DNA of 31,463 nt, from assembly GCA_900771305.1 (NCBI GenBank), contig CAAGNL010000117.1, positions 1-31,463 on the forward strand, in the 5' to 3' direction. The DNA is from Kiritimatiellia bacterium. Its GTDB lineage: Bacteria > Verrucomicrobiota > Kiritimatiellia > RFP12 > UBA1067. Positions 13,617 through 21,738 of this stretch are shown in pieces (position 1 is the stretch's first letter; the number at the start of each line of letters is the position of its first letter). Made by a program: the position numbers and the translations under genes. The notes under the pieces were generated by a model. It searched no databases. It was not told the DNA's origin and saw only the letters and a list, made by a program, of their open reading frames with translations.

Positions 13617-13952
13617 ATGTCTATCGAAGTTACGATGCGCCACAGCGACGTCAAGATCGAGTCGCTCAAGGAATATGCGCAGAAGCGCATGGAGAAGCTC
13701 CAGGTTTCCTTTCCGAAGGTGACGAAGGTCACGATCGTGATCGACGTCGACGTCAAGAAGCACATGTACATGGCCGAAGTCGTGGCGAACCGCCTCGGCG
13801 AGGTCGCCGTGGGTGCGAAGGAATTCAGCGAGAGCGGCAAGAGCGTGATCGACGCCGCCGCCGCTCGTGCGGAGCGTCAGCTTCTCAAGATGCGCGTGAA
13901 GGCGCGCAAGGGAAGCGTGCGCGCCGCGCGCGCCGATTCGCCCCGCAACTGA
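13617..13952 (+). CDS. hpf: Ribosome hibernation promoting factor HPF, short form
   Basis: Binds the 30S decoding region and helps store ribosomes as inactive dimers or monomers during starvation. The protein has 111 residues, matching short HPF/YfiA rather than long HPF, which has a C-terminal dimerisation domain. Family features are the start MSIEVTMRHSDVKIESLKEYAQKRMEKL (shown in part as VTMRHSDVKI and EYAQKRMEKL), then IVIDVDVKKHMYMAEVV and the helix SVIDAAAARAERQLLKMRVK. A basic tail follows. It lies between lptB and hprK; in proteobacteria hpf follows lptB-rpoN and precedes ptsN, so the position is conserved although rpoN is missing. The ATG follows a perfect ribosome site. The stop overlaps the hprK start as TGATG. 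Confidence 0.93.
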   Translation: MSIEVTMRHSDVKIESLKEYAQKRMEKLQVSFPKVTKVTIVIDVDVKKHMYMAEVVANRLGEVAVGAKEFSESGKSVIDAAAARAERQLLKMRVKARKGSVRAARADSPRN

Positions 13953-14935
13953 TGGATGAAACGGCCATGAATCCCGAAGGGCAGATCTCGGGCGATACGC
14001 CGTTCACCCTCCGCGAGTTCGTCGCGGAGGGGAGCGGTCGTCTCCAGATGGAGGTCGTCGTTGGCGGTGCCGGGCTTGAGCACGAGGTGCTCGAACCGAT
14101 GTGCAATCGTCCAGGATTGGCCCTCACGGGATTCTACGGCTATTTCGCCTGGCGTCGGATCCAGGTGATCGGGCAAGCCGAGCTGGCCTATCTCGAAAGC
14201 CTCTCGGCCGAGATGCGGCTGGAGCGCGTCAAGGCGCTCTTCGATCGTGGTGCATACTGCCTGATCTTCGCATGCGGGATGGAGGTCCCTCCTGGAATCG
14301 CGGGGCTTGCGGAGCAGACTGGGGCGGTCGTGTGCCGCACGAAGCTCCTCACGCGCGTGTTCTCGCATCAGGCGGCGTTTGTGCTGGAGAAACTGCGGGC
14401 GCCCAAGATTCGTCTCTACGGAACCACCGTGGAGGTTGCCGGGCTTGGCGTCATGCTCGAAGGTGCGCCGGGACTCGGCAAGAGCGAAACGGCGCTTGGT
14501 CTCGTCAAGCACGGGAACGCGCTGGTCGCGGACGACCTCACGTGCCTGCGCAAGGACGTGGCCGCAAACATGCTTTTCGCGTCGGCCTCGCCGGCCACGC
14601 GCAACTACATGGAGATTCGGGGCATCGGAATCATCCATGTGCCCAGCGTGTTCGGCGTCACCGCCGTGCGCGCCGAGAAGAAGCTCGATCTGGTGGTCAC
14701 TCTCAAGGGAATGCGGGAGACCGAAGGCGAGCTTGACCGCACGGGGGAGGACCGCCAGACGCGGACCATCCTCGGCGTGGAGGTGCCCCAGATCACGATT
14801 CCGGTTTCGGCCGGACGCGATCTCGTCAATCTCGTCGAGACCGCCGCGCAGCAGTACAAGCTGCTCGCTGCCGGCCACGACGCTGTGAAGGCGTTGGATG
14901 CACAGCTCTGTGCCCGCGCCGAGGGAAAGGTTTGA
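13952..14935 (+). CDS. hprK: HPr kinase/phosphorylase HprK with atypical active-site residues
   Basis: Phosphorylates HPr on the regulatory Ser, and can reverse this, linking PTS state to cell energy. The protein has 327 residues, normal size, with the N-terminal HprK domain (residues about 15-145) and C-terminal kinase domain. The P-loop is GAPGLGKSE (171-179), then HGNALVADD (Asp194/Asp195, catalytic pair) and the signature MEIRGIGIIHVPSVFG, then VPVSAGRD-like IPVSAGRDLVNLVE. Two deviations are visible: the usual His-Gly before the P-loop is Tyr156-Gly157 (RLYGTTVEV), and the Ser of the usual G-x-S-G P-loop is Pro173. The start ATG 13952 overlaps the hpf stop. Its target HPr is the next gene and keeps the target Ser. 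Confidence 0.92.
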   Translation: MDETAMNPEGQISGDTPFTLREFVAEGSGRLQMEVVVGGAGLEHEVLEPMCNRPGLALTGFYGYFAWRRIQVIGQAELAYLESLSAEMRLERVKALFDRGAYCLIFACGMEVPPGIAGLAEQTGAVVCRTKLLTRVFSHQAAFVLEKLRAPKIRLYGTTVEVAGLGVMLEGAPGLGKSETALGLVKHGNALVADDLTCLRKDVAANMLFASASPATRNYMEIRGIGIIHVPSVFGVTAVRAEKKLDLVVTLKGMRETEGELDRTGEDRQTRTILGVEVPQITIPVSAGRDLVNLVETAAQQYKLLAAGHDAVKALDAQLCARAEGKV

Positions 14936-14946
14936 AGGAGAACATC

Positions 14947-15234
14947 ATGGCAGACCAGAAGGAAACCAGGGAACTCGTCCTGCTCAACAAATACGGACTG
15001 CATGTGCGTCCGGCAGGTCTCTTTGCGAAGATCGCCTCCCGTTTCGACGCGGACGTCGATGTCGAGAAGGACGGCAACGTGGTGAGCGGGAAGTCCATCA
15101 TGGCTCTCATGACCCTCGAGGCAACCTGTGGCACGAAGCTCGTCGTCACGGCGACGGGGCCGCAGGCCAGGGAAGTTCTGGACGAGCTTGAGGCTCTTGT
15201 CCAGCGCAAGTTCGACATCCCGGACGAACAGTAG
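14947..15234 (+). CDS. ptsH: Phosphocarrier protein HPr
   Basis: A small cytoplasmic phosphocarrier of 95 residues. It accepts phosphate from enzyme I on His19 (NKYGLHVRPAGLFAKIAS) and is a target of HprK on Ser50 (VSGKSIMALMTL). The spacing of 31 residues equals that between His15 and Ser46 in well-studied HPr. The start ATG 14947 follows GAAGGAGA (14934-14941), 5 bases away. Flanked by hprK and ptsI, it forms a complete HprK-HPr-EI module. No sugar-specific enzyme II is in the window, so the role may be regulatory rather than transport. Confidence 0.96.
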   Translation: MADQKETRELVLLNKYGLHVRPAGLFAKIASRFDADVDVEKDGNVVSGKSIMALMTLEATCGTKLVVTATGPQAREVLDELEALVQRKFDIPDEQ

Positions 15235-15286
15235 GAATTTTCTGGAAGTGGGCGAGCAGGAGAACAGGATCGAGGCCAATCCGGCG

Positions 15287-17071
15287 ATGGTCACCGTCGC
15301 CGGAATCGCGGTTTCTCGCGGTTTTGCCGCGGGACCTGTCTTCATCCACCGCCCCGATGACATCCAGGACGTCCCTGAGTACGAGATCACGCCCGATCGT
15401 GTGGAGCAGGAGATTCTTCGCTTCCACGAAGCCCGTGCGAAGACGCATGAGCAGATTGAGGCGCTGGTCGACCAACTCGGCACAAGCGGCGGCAACGCCG
15501 CGGCCATCTTCGCGAACCACCTCGAGATTCTCGAGGACGTGTCGATCATCCGATCGGTCGAGCGGTTCATCCGAACGGCGCGCATCAACGCCGAGGCGGC
15601 GGTACGGCGCGCCGTCGCCGACATCCGTGCGATGTTCGGCCGGATGAAGGATCCCTATTTGCGCGAGCGGGTGCGTGACGTCGACGACGTCGAGCGCCGT
15701 TGCCTGCGCGTGCTGCTGGGGCATACGGGGAATGCTTTCGCGCAGATCACCGAGCCCGTGATTGTGGTGGCGGCGGATCTCACGCCGTCTGATACGGTTG
15801 CTCTGCCCCGTGAGCTGGTTCTTGGTTTCGCGACGGACCGCGGATCGTCGACGTCGCATGCGGCGCTGCTCGCGCGCGTGCTTGGAATCCCCGCCGTGGT
15901 GGGACTGGGCGACATCGTCACCCGCGTAAAGCCTGGGGACGACGTCTTGCTCGATGGCACGAACGGCTCCGTCACGGTGAATCCGGACGTGCGGACCTGC
16001 GCCGAATTCGCGCGCCTGGTCAAGCGCGAGCGTGAACTGCTGGCGATGCTGGCGGAGGACCGCGGCCACTCTGGCGTCACGAAGGATGGTGCTCACGTCC
16101 GCTTCCACGCCAATGCCCAGCCAGGCGTCCCGATGGGCGGCTTCGCTGCGTTCGGTGCCCAGGGCGTGGGACTCTACCGCACGGAATACCTCTGGCTCGA
16201 GCGCGACACGGAACCCACCGAGGGGGAGCAGACGGCGGCCTATTCAGAAGCCGTGCGTTCCGCGGCCTCCATGGGTGAGAACGCGCGGGTCGTCTTCAGG
16301 GCGCTTGACCTCGGCGGCGACAAGATCATGCGTGGCGTGAAGTGCGTCGAGGCGAATCCTTTTCTTGGAAACAGATCCATCCGTTGGCTGCTGACGCATC
16401 GCGCGGCCTTCCGTACGCAGGTGCGGGCGATTCTGCGCGCGAGTGCGGTGGGACCTTCCGCGATCATGTGGCCGATGATTGCCACGGTGCATGAACTCCG
16501 CGAGGCGAACGAGGTCCTACGGCACGCGAAAGACGAGTTGCGTGCCGAGGGAATCCCCTTCGACGAGAAGATTCCCGTGGGGTGCATGATCGAGATTCCC
16601 TCCGCCGCGCTCTGCTCCGATCAGCTCGCGCGCGAGGTGGATTTCTTTTCCATCGGCACGAACGACCTGGTGCAGTACACGCTGGCCGCCGATCGCGGCA
16701 ACGAGCAGGTGGCCTACCTCTACCAGCCCACGCATCCGGCTGTCGTCCGCCTAATCGATCTGACGGTGAAATCGGCGACCGCCGCGGGGATTCCCGTGGC
16801 CGTGTGCGGCGAGACGGCGAGCGATCCCGTGATGGGCGTGCTCTGGGTTGGGCTGGGCGTCACGGAGCTCTCGATGAGCGCGAGCTACATCCCCGTGCTG
16901 CGCAAGATTCTCCGGGCGCTGACGATGAACGAGATCCGCGAAATGGCAGACCTCGCCCGCGCCGCGTGCGCGGATCGTTCCGCAGATGAGATCTACGCGC
17001 TCTGCCGCGAATACATCATTTCGAAGGTTCCTCAGCTTGAGGAGATCCAGTCGTTCTTCACATCCGTCTAG
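15287..17071 (+). CDS. ptsI: PTS enzyme I (phosphoenolpyruvate-protein phosphotransferase)
   Basis: Takes phosphate from phosphoenolpyruvate and passes it to HPr. The protein has 594 residues from ATG 15287, close to the usual 570-590. The N-terminal HPr-binding and phospho-His domain carries His191 in TDRGSSTSHAALLAR (E. coli His189). The C-terminal PEP-binding barrel shows GLYRTEYLWLERD, RALDLGGDK, NPFLGNRSIRWLL, MIEIPSAALCSDQ, FFSIGTNDLVQYTLAADR and Cys507 in AVCGETASDPV (E. coli Cys502). ATG 15287 gives MVTVAGIAVSRGFAAGPVF, as in the family; an in-frame GTG at 15248 would add 13 residues, and neither has a strong ribosome site. It is the last gene of the kdsB-to-ptsI run. Confidence 0.95.
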   Translation: MVTVAGIAVSRGFAAGPVFIHRPDDIQDVPEYEITPDRVEQEILRFHEARAKTHEQIEALVDQLGTSGGNAAAIFANHLEILEDVSIIRSVERFIRTARINAEAAVRRAVADIRAMFGRMKDPYLRERVRDVDDVERRCLRVLLGHTGNAFAQITEPVIVVAADLTPSDTVALPRELVLGFATDRGSSTSHAALLARVLGIPAVVGLGDIVTRVKPGDDVLLDGTNGSVTVNPDVRTCAEFARLVKRERELLAMLAEDRGHSGVTKDGAHVRFHANAQPGVPMGGFAAFGAQGVGLYRTEYLWLERDTEPTEGEQTAAYSEAVRSAASMGENARVVFRALDLGGDKIMRGVKCVEANPFLGNRSIRWLLTHRAAFRTQVRAILRASAVGPSAIMWPMIATVHELREANEVLRHAKDELRAEGIPFDEKIPVGCMIEIPSAALCSDQLAREVDFFSIGTNDLVQYTLAADRGNEQVAYLYQPTHPAVVRLIDLTVKSATAAGIPVAVCGETASDPVMGVLWVGLGVTELSMSASYIPVLRKILRALTMNEIREMADLARAACADRSADEIYALCREYIISKVPQLEEIQSFFTSV

Positions 17072-17115
17072 AACTGTGTTCCCGCAGCCATTTGGAAAGG
17101 CCAGCAGTCAATAAT

Positions 17116-18099
17116 ATGTCTCTGAAGATTCTAGGAACGGGCAGTTATCTGCCGCCCAAGTTTGTGACCAACGACGAGCTCGCCCAGACGCTCGATACGT
17201 CTGACGACTGGATCTACTCGCATACAGGCATCCATGCTCGCCACATCGCGGACGAGAGCGACTGCACGTCGACAATGGCCACGAAGGCCGCGCGTGCGGC
17301 GATGGAGGCAGCAGGTGTCAAGCCCGAGGAGATCGGCCTCATCATCGTGGCCACGTCCTCTCCTGACTACAACACATTCCCCTCGACGGCATGCCTTGTG
17401 CAGGCCGCACTGGGATGCCCTGCGACGGGCGCCTATGACCTGCAGGCGGCCTGTGCGGGGTTCGTCTATGCGCTGGACCAGGCCCGCTGTTGGGTGAAGG
17501 TGAACAACACGAAGAAGGCGATCGTGATTGGCGCAGAGACGCTTTCGCGTGTGGTGGACTGGCGTGACCGCTCGAGCTGCATTCTCTTTGGCGACGGCGC
17601 GGGTGCGGTGGTGCTCGGCGATGTGCCTGGTGAGTCGGGGCCCGACGCGCACTCCGTTCTCTGGGCGGATGGCAATGGCGCCGGGTTCATCTCTCGCGAG
17701 GGTGGGTCACGCCGCAAGGCAGTGCCAGGTATGGTGGCAATCCCGTATCTCGAGCTGCAGGGACACGACGTCTTCGCGTTCGCGGTGCGTTCGCTCGCGA
17801 AGGTCACGAACCAGCTCTGCGACAAGCTTGGAACGACTCCGGATCGTCTTGACCGTGTCTTCGCACATCAGGCGAATGGGCGCATCATCGAGGCCGTGGC
17901 GCGCCGGATGAAGCTGCCGTTGGAGAAGTTCTACCTGAACCTCGAGACGACTGGCAACACGTCCGCCGCGTCCATCCCCCTGGCGCTGGATGAAGCCGTG
18001 CGGAAGGGGGAACTGACCGATGGAATGAAGTTGGTGCTCTGCGGTTTCGGTGCGGGCCTCACCTATGCAGGCACGTATATGCAGTGGCCCTATCTGTAA
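17116..18099 (+). CDS. fabH: Beta-ketoacyl-ACP synthase III FabH
   Basis: Starts fatty-acid chains by condensing acetyl-CoA (or a branched primer) with malonyl-ACP. The protein has 327 residues, normal. The catalytic triad is visible: Cys113 in LQAACAGFVYAL, His251 in VFAHQANGRII and Asn281 in LETTGNTSAASIPLAL. Other family marks are GTGSYLPPKFVTND, SDDWIYSHTGIHARH, ATSSPDYNTFPSTAC, SSCILFGDGAGAVVL and LVLCGFGAGLTYA. ATG 17116 is chosen because the protein then begins MSLKILGTGSYLPP. The purine-rich GGAAAGG upstream is about 18 bases away, so initiation may be weak; an in-frame TTG at 17092 is possible. fabF follows after 33 bases. Confidence 0.95.
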   Translation: MSLKILGTGSYLPPKFVTNDELAQTLDTSDDWIYSHTGIHARHIADESDCTSTMATKAARAAMEAAGVKPEEIGLIIVATSSPDYNTFPSTACLVQAALGCPATGAYDLQAACAGFVYALDQARCWVKVNNTKKAIVIGAETLSRVVDWRDRSSCILFGDGAGAVVLGDVPGESGPDAHSVLWADGNGAGFISREGGSRRKAVPGMVAIPYLELQGHDVFAFAVRSLAKVTNQLCDKLGTTPDRLDRVFAHQANGRIIEAVARRMKLPLEKFYLNLETTGNTSAASIPLALDEAVRKGELTDGMKLVLCGFGAGLTYAGTYMQWPYL

Positions 18100-18132
18100 T
18101 TTCCAATTGAATGATTTAAAAAGGAGACAAAC

Positions 18133-19413
18133 ATGAGCAAGAAGATTGTGATCACGGGTATTGGAATGCTGACCGCTGTCGGCAATGGCAAGGACGCCTC
18201 CTGGGCGGCGATCAAGGCTGGAACGCCGGGTATCTCCCGCATCTCCAAGTTTGATCCCTCGCGTTGCACGTGCCAGGTCGGTGCGGAGATCAAGAACTTC
18301 GAGGAGTACGCCATTGGTGGTGGTCTACTGGACAAGAAGAGCGCCCGCAAGATGGCCCTCTTCTCCCAGTACGCCGTGGCGACGGCCGTCGAGGCCTGGA
18401 AGGACGCCGGGATGGCTCTGCCGGGCTCCGAAGAGGGTTTCCACCCCGACATGGATCGCGTCGGCACGATGCTGGGCAACGGCATCGGTGGACTCGATGT
18501 GACGGAAGAGGCTTTCAAGACGTTGTTCGAGAAGGGTCCTGATCGTCTTTCCCCGCTCGCCATCCCCATGCTCATTTCCAACGAGGGTGCGGGCAACATC
18601 GCAATCGCGCTTGGCGCGAAGGGACCTGCCCAGGTCGTCACCACGGCGTGCGCCTCCTCGACGGATGCACTCGGCTTTGCGCTCGACATGATGCGTGCTG
18701 GCCGTGCTGACGTGATGGTTGCCGGTGGTTCCGAAGGTGTGATGATGGAATTCTGCGTGGGCGGCTTCATGAAGGAGAAGGCGCTCGCCACGAAGTTCAA
18801 CGAGACGCCCGAGAAGGCGTGCCGTCCGTTCAACGTTGACCGCGATGGATTTGTGATGGGTGAAGGTGCGGCGATTCTCATTCTTGAGACCGAGGAGCAT
18901 GCGAAGGCGCGCGGCGCGAAGATCTACGCTGAGCTCGCCGGTTATGGCGCGACCTGCGACGCCTACCACATCACGGCCCCCGATCCGTCCGCGGACGGCG
19001 CGGTGAAGGCGATCGAGATTGCCCTCGCGAATGCCGGCGTGGCAGACAAGACGACGGTCGACTACATCAACGCGCACGGCACCTCCACCCATCTGAATGA
19101 CCAGATGGAGACGACCGCGTTCAAGCGCGTCTTCGGCGACGAGCAGGCCAGGAAGATCAACATCTCCTCCACCAAGCCGTTCCACGGACACTGCCTGGGC
19201 GCGACGGGCGCGATCGAGGCGGCCGTCACGGCGCTCGCGATCAAGGACGGCTTCGTGCCGGCGACGATCAACTATGAGAACCCCGATCCGGAGCTCGACC
19301 TCAATTACACGCCGAACCAGGGCGTGAACCGCGACATCCGCGTGGCGATGTCCACGTCGCTCGGATTCGGCGGACACAACGGCGTGCTCGTGTTCAAGAA
19401 GGTCGAGGGCTGA
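18133..19413 (+). CDS. fabF: Beta-ketoacyl-ACP synthase II FabF
   Basis: Elongates acyl-ACP by condensation with malonyl-ACP in the cytoplasm. The protein has 426 residues, close to the usual 410-415. The triad is Cys173 in VVTTACASSTDALG, His315 in YINAHGTSTHLND and His353 in KPFHGHCLGATGAIEA. The last motif departs from the common KSMTGHLLGAAG, but the Lys and His are kept. AAGGAG lies 7 bases before the ATG. An ACP gene often sits beside fabF, but none lies between fabH and fabF here. fabZ follows directly, so three enzymes of the cycle are co-directional. Confidence 0.95.
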   Translation: MSKKIVITGIGMLTAVGNGKDASWAAIKAGTPGISRISKFDPSRCTCQVGAEIKNFEEYAIGGGLLDKKSARKMALFSQYAVATAVEAWKDAGMALPGSEEGFHPDMDRVGTMLGNGIGGLDVTEEAFKTLFEKGPDRLSPLAIPMLISNEGAGNIAIALGAKGPAQVVTTACASSTDALGFALDMMRAGRADVMVAGGSEGVMMEFCVGGFMKEKALATKFNETPEKACRPFNVDRDGFVMGEGAAILILETEEHAKARGAKIYAELAGYGATCDAYHITAPDPSADGAVKAIEIALANAGVADKTTVDYINAHGTSTHLNDQMETTAFKRVFGDEQARKINISSTKPFHGHCLGATGAIEAAVTALAIKDGFVPATINYENPDPELDLNYTPNQGVNRDIRVAMSTSLGFGGHNGVLVFKKVEG

Positions 19414-19437
19414 ACGGACCATCGTTCGCCAGAGGAT

Positions 19438-19443
19438 GGAGGA
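19438..19443 (+). promoter_or_regulatory. Ribosome site that fixes the fabZ start
   Basis: GGAGGA is 4 bases before the ATG at 19448. The alternative in-frame ATG at 19436 lies just upstream of this site and has AGAGG directly against it, so 19448 is favoured. Confidence 0.6.
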
Positions 19444-19447
19444 TCTC

Positions 19448-19912
19448 ATGGAGTTTCCCAAGTTCAAGCAGGAATTTCACATTCCCGGAATCAAGCTTCT
19501 GCCGCATCGTGCGCCGTTTCTCTTCGTCGATGAGCTGATCGCCGCCGATGAGACGGGGGCAATCGGCTCCTACACGTTCACGACTGAAAAGAACGACTTC
19601 TTCAAGGGGCACTTCCCTGACTATCCGGTCGTGCCGGGCGTCGTGCTCATCGAGACGATGGCCCAGACTGCCGGCGCGGGACTTGTCGCGTGCAAGATGT
19701 TTGGCGACGAGGTTCCGCTCTTCTTCCTGGCGCACGTCGACGCGGTGAAATTCCGTCGTCAGGTTCGCCCGGGCGACACGTTGGTGACGGTTGCCGAGAA
19801 CGCGAAGATTCGCGTTCCGCTGGGCGTCTTCAAGCTGCGTGGCTACGTGGGTGACGAACTCGCCGTCGAAGCCACGGTGAAGTGCATGCTCGGCGCGCCG
19901 AAGGCCAAGTAA
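19448..19912 (+). CDS. fabZ: 3-hydroxyacyl-ACP dehydratase FabZ
   Basis: Dehydrates 3-hydroxyacyl-ACP in fatty-acid elongation; a hot-dog fold enzyme of 154 residues, normal for the family. The active-site region is KGHFPDYPVVPGVVLIETMAQ (given here in part), with His55 in KGHFP and Glu69 in VLIETMAQ. The N-terminal LLPHRAPFLFVDEL and the later FFLAHVDAVKFRRQVRPGDTL are also typical. The start is ATG 19448 from the ribosome site. It lies 34 bases after fabF, and recJ begins 6 bases after its stop. FabZ also feeds 3-hydroxyacyl chains to lipid A, which fits the LPS genes around it. FabA is unlikely, since the protein is short and has Glu. Confidence 0.93.
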   Translation: MEFPKFKQEFHIPGIKLLPHRAPFLFVDELIAADETGAIGSYTFTTEKNDFFKGHFPDYPVVPGVVLIETMAQTAGAGLVACKMFGDEVPLFFLAHVDAVKFRRQVRPGDTLVTVAENAKIRVPLGVFKLRGYVGDELAVEATVKCMLGAPKAK

Positions 19913-19918
19913 TGTACA

Positions 19919-21637
19919 ATGTGTGACGCTCCCCAGTGGAGGGAGCGCGAATACGACGCAGGCGTCTGCGGAGCACTCGTGACGTGTGGCTTGTCGCCAC
20001 TCGTCGCGCGCGTTCTCGCAGCGCGTGGCGTTGCCGTCGAGGGACTGGACGCATTTATCTCCCCGACGCTCGCGCACCTCGTTGTACCGGAGAAACTGCC
20101 TGGCGTCATGGACGCGGTGGCGGTGGTTCTGCCGTTTCTGAAGAACGGTCGCAAGGTTGTCGTCTTCGGCGACTACGATGCCGACGGCGTCTGTGCGTCC
20201 GCGATTCTCGTCTCCACGCTTCGCCGTCTGGGGGCTGTCGTCGACGCCTTCATCCCGCGTCGTTTCGGCGAGGGGTATGGTATGACGGCGGCTTCGCTGG
20301 AGCGACTTCTGCGGGAACATCCCGACGTGGCGCTCGTTGTGACGGTGGATAATGGGATTTCGTCGCCGGATGAGGTTGCGTCGCTGAGGGCGCGTGGAAT
20401 CTCCGTCGTCGTGACAGATCACCATCTTCCCGGCGAGCGGATTCCCGTGGCGGACGCCCTCGTCAATCCGCAGGTCGCCTCCTGCGCGGGTTGCGAGGGA
20501 CTCTGCGGTGCAGGAGTGGCGTTTTTCCTTGCGTCGGCCCTTGCGCAGGCCGCGGTGGCGGAGGGAATCTATTCGGGGCCGAAGTTCGGAGGTCCGCTCC
20601 TTGTGCTTGCGGGCCTGGCGACCGTGGCGGATCTGATGCCGATTCAAAATCAGAACCGCGTGATCGTCTCGCAGTCTCTTGCGATATTCAATCGGTGTGC
20701 GCCTCTGGGCCTGCGGGAACTGCTCTATCGTGCCGCGAGAAGCGTGAATACGCTTGTTGCACGCGATTATGGCTTTTCACTCGCCCCGCGCATCAATGCC
20801 GCAGGGCGGATGGAGGAGGCGCGCGTCGCCTACGACCTGTTGATGACCGAGGATCGGGAGGATGCGCGCCGACTGGCGATGAAGGTCGATGCGCTCAACG
20901 CAAGCCGCAAGACGGAGGAGCAGCGCATGGACCGCGAGGCGCGGGCGCAGGTGGAGTCCGAGGCTGGCGAGAAGGCCGCGATTGTCGTCCGCGGAGAGGA
21001 TTGGCATCCTGGGGTGGCGGGCATCGTCGCATCCCGTCTGCTCGAATCGTATCATGTGCCGGTGGCGGTCACCGTGGGCGATACGGGCAGCGTACGGGCG
21101 CCGGAGGGGTACAACGTGCACGATGCGCTGACGTCCTCGGCGGAGCATCTCGTCCGTTTCGGGGGACATGCGGCCGCGGGCGGATTCACGGTCAAGGACG
21201 CCCCCAAGGCCTTCGAGTCGTTCAAAAAGGCGTTCTCCGACGCCTGTGCGACTCAGAGGGCGGCTGCGCCGGATGCTGCGGCGGTTTCGTTTGATGGTTG
21301 GCTGGAACCGGCGGACCTCACGCTTGAGCTCCACGAGGCACTGCAGCGCCTGGAGCCGTTCGGCGAGGGCAACGAGGAGCCCGTGTTTGGCTTGCGGGCC
21401 GTCCGGTTGAGGGATGTGACGGTGATGGGGGCGGAAGGCCGCCATCTCTCGATTCGGTTCGTGAACCAGGGGATTCCCCGTGCGGTCTGGTGGGGGCACG
21501 GGGGCGATGCCGATGATCTTCGGGCGCAGAGTGCGGTGCCGTATGACGTGCTCTTCACGCTGACGGCGTCCGATTTCGGCGGTGATCTGCCGCATCCGGA
21601 ACTGCGACTCGTGGCCATGCGTCCATCGAGATCCTGA
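19919..21637 (+). CDS. recJ: Single-stranded-DNA exonuclease RecJ
   Basis: A 5'-3' single-strand exonuclease for mismatch repair, base excision and recombination. The protein has 572 residues, typical. DHH-domain motifs run in order: VVVFGDYDADGVCASAIL, LVVTVDNGISSPDEV, VVVTDHHLPGE, DALVNPQ, GAGVAF and LAGLATVADLMP. The DHHA1 part has FSLAPRINAAGRM, VRGEDWHPGVAGIVASRLLE and VRFGGHAAAGGFTV, and an OB-like C-terminal domain follows (LQRLEPFGEGNEEPVF). The start ATG 19919 is nearly joined to fabZ and no good ribosome site is seen, so translation may rely on coupling. An ATG at 19912 opens only a five-codon frame. Confidence 0.95.
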   Translation: MCDAPQWREREYDAGVCGALVTCGLSPLVARVLAARGVAVEGLDAFISPTLAHLVVPEKLPGVMDAVAVVLPFLKNGRKVVVFGDYDADGVCASAILVSTLRRLGAVVDAFIPRRFGEGYGMTAASLERLLREHPDVALVVTVDNGISSPDEVASLRARGISVVVTDHHLPGERIPVADALVNPQVASCAGCEGLCGAGVAFFLASALAQAAVAEGIYSGPKFGGPLLVLAGLATVADLMPIQNQNRVIVSQSLAIFNRCAPLGLRELLYRAARSVNTLVARDYGFSLAPRINAAGRMEEARVAYDLLMTEDREDARRLAMKVDALNASRKTEEQRMDREARAQVESEAGEKAAIVVRGEDWHPGVAGIVASRLLESYHVPVAVTVGDTGSVRAPEGYNVHDALTSSAEHLVRFGGHAAAGGFTVKDAPKAFESFKKAFSDACATQRAAAPDAAAVSFDGWLEPADLTLELHEALQRLEPFGEGNEEPVFGLRAVRLRDVTVMGAEGRHLSIRFVNQGIPRAVWWGHGGDADDLRAQSAVPYDVLFTLTASDFGGDLPHPELRLVAMRPSRS

Positions 21638-21639
21638 CC

Positions 21640-21664
21640 CTCCGCCCCAAAGATCTCCGCCCCA
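21640..21664 (+). repeat. Direct repeat CTCCGCCCCA after recJ
   Basis: CTCCGCCCCA occurs at 21640-21649 and 21655-21664, with a 15-base period, directly after the recJ stop. No hairpin or T-run follows. It may be a remnant of a short tandem array; function unknown. Confidence 0.5.
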
Positions 21665-21680
21665 GGCCTCGTTTCCCTCT

Positions 21681-21708
21681 CGCGTACGCGCGCGCGTTAT
21701 GGTATAAT
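21681..21708 (+). promoter_or_regulatory. gyrB promoter: extended -10 behind an alternating CG tract
   Basis: TGG plus TATAAT (21700-21708) is a consensus extended -10 box. Directly upstream, 21681-21697 is 17 bases of strict pyrimidine-purine alternation, nearly all CG, with one TA step. No -35 box is recognisable at 16-18 bases. The start would be near 21715, leaving a leader of about 24 bases with ribosome site AAGGAAG (21728-21734). Confidence 0.6.
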
Positions 21709-21738
21709 GTGCCGGTAAAATTTTCATAAGGAAGAGCA

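Noticed and set aside
13569..13617. A missing rpoN between lptB and hpf as a deletion scar
   Set aside because: The 47-base gap contains no residual coding sequence; absence in the lineage is as likely as recent loss.
19912..19926. A five-codon leader peptide frame before recJ
   Set aside because: It is too short to judge, without a ribosome site or regulatory structure around it; chance is likely.
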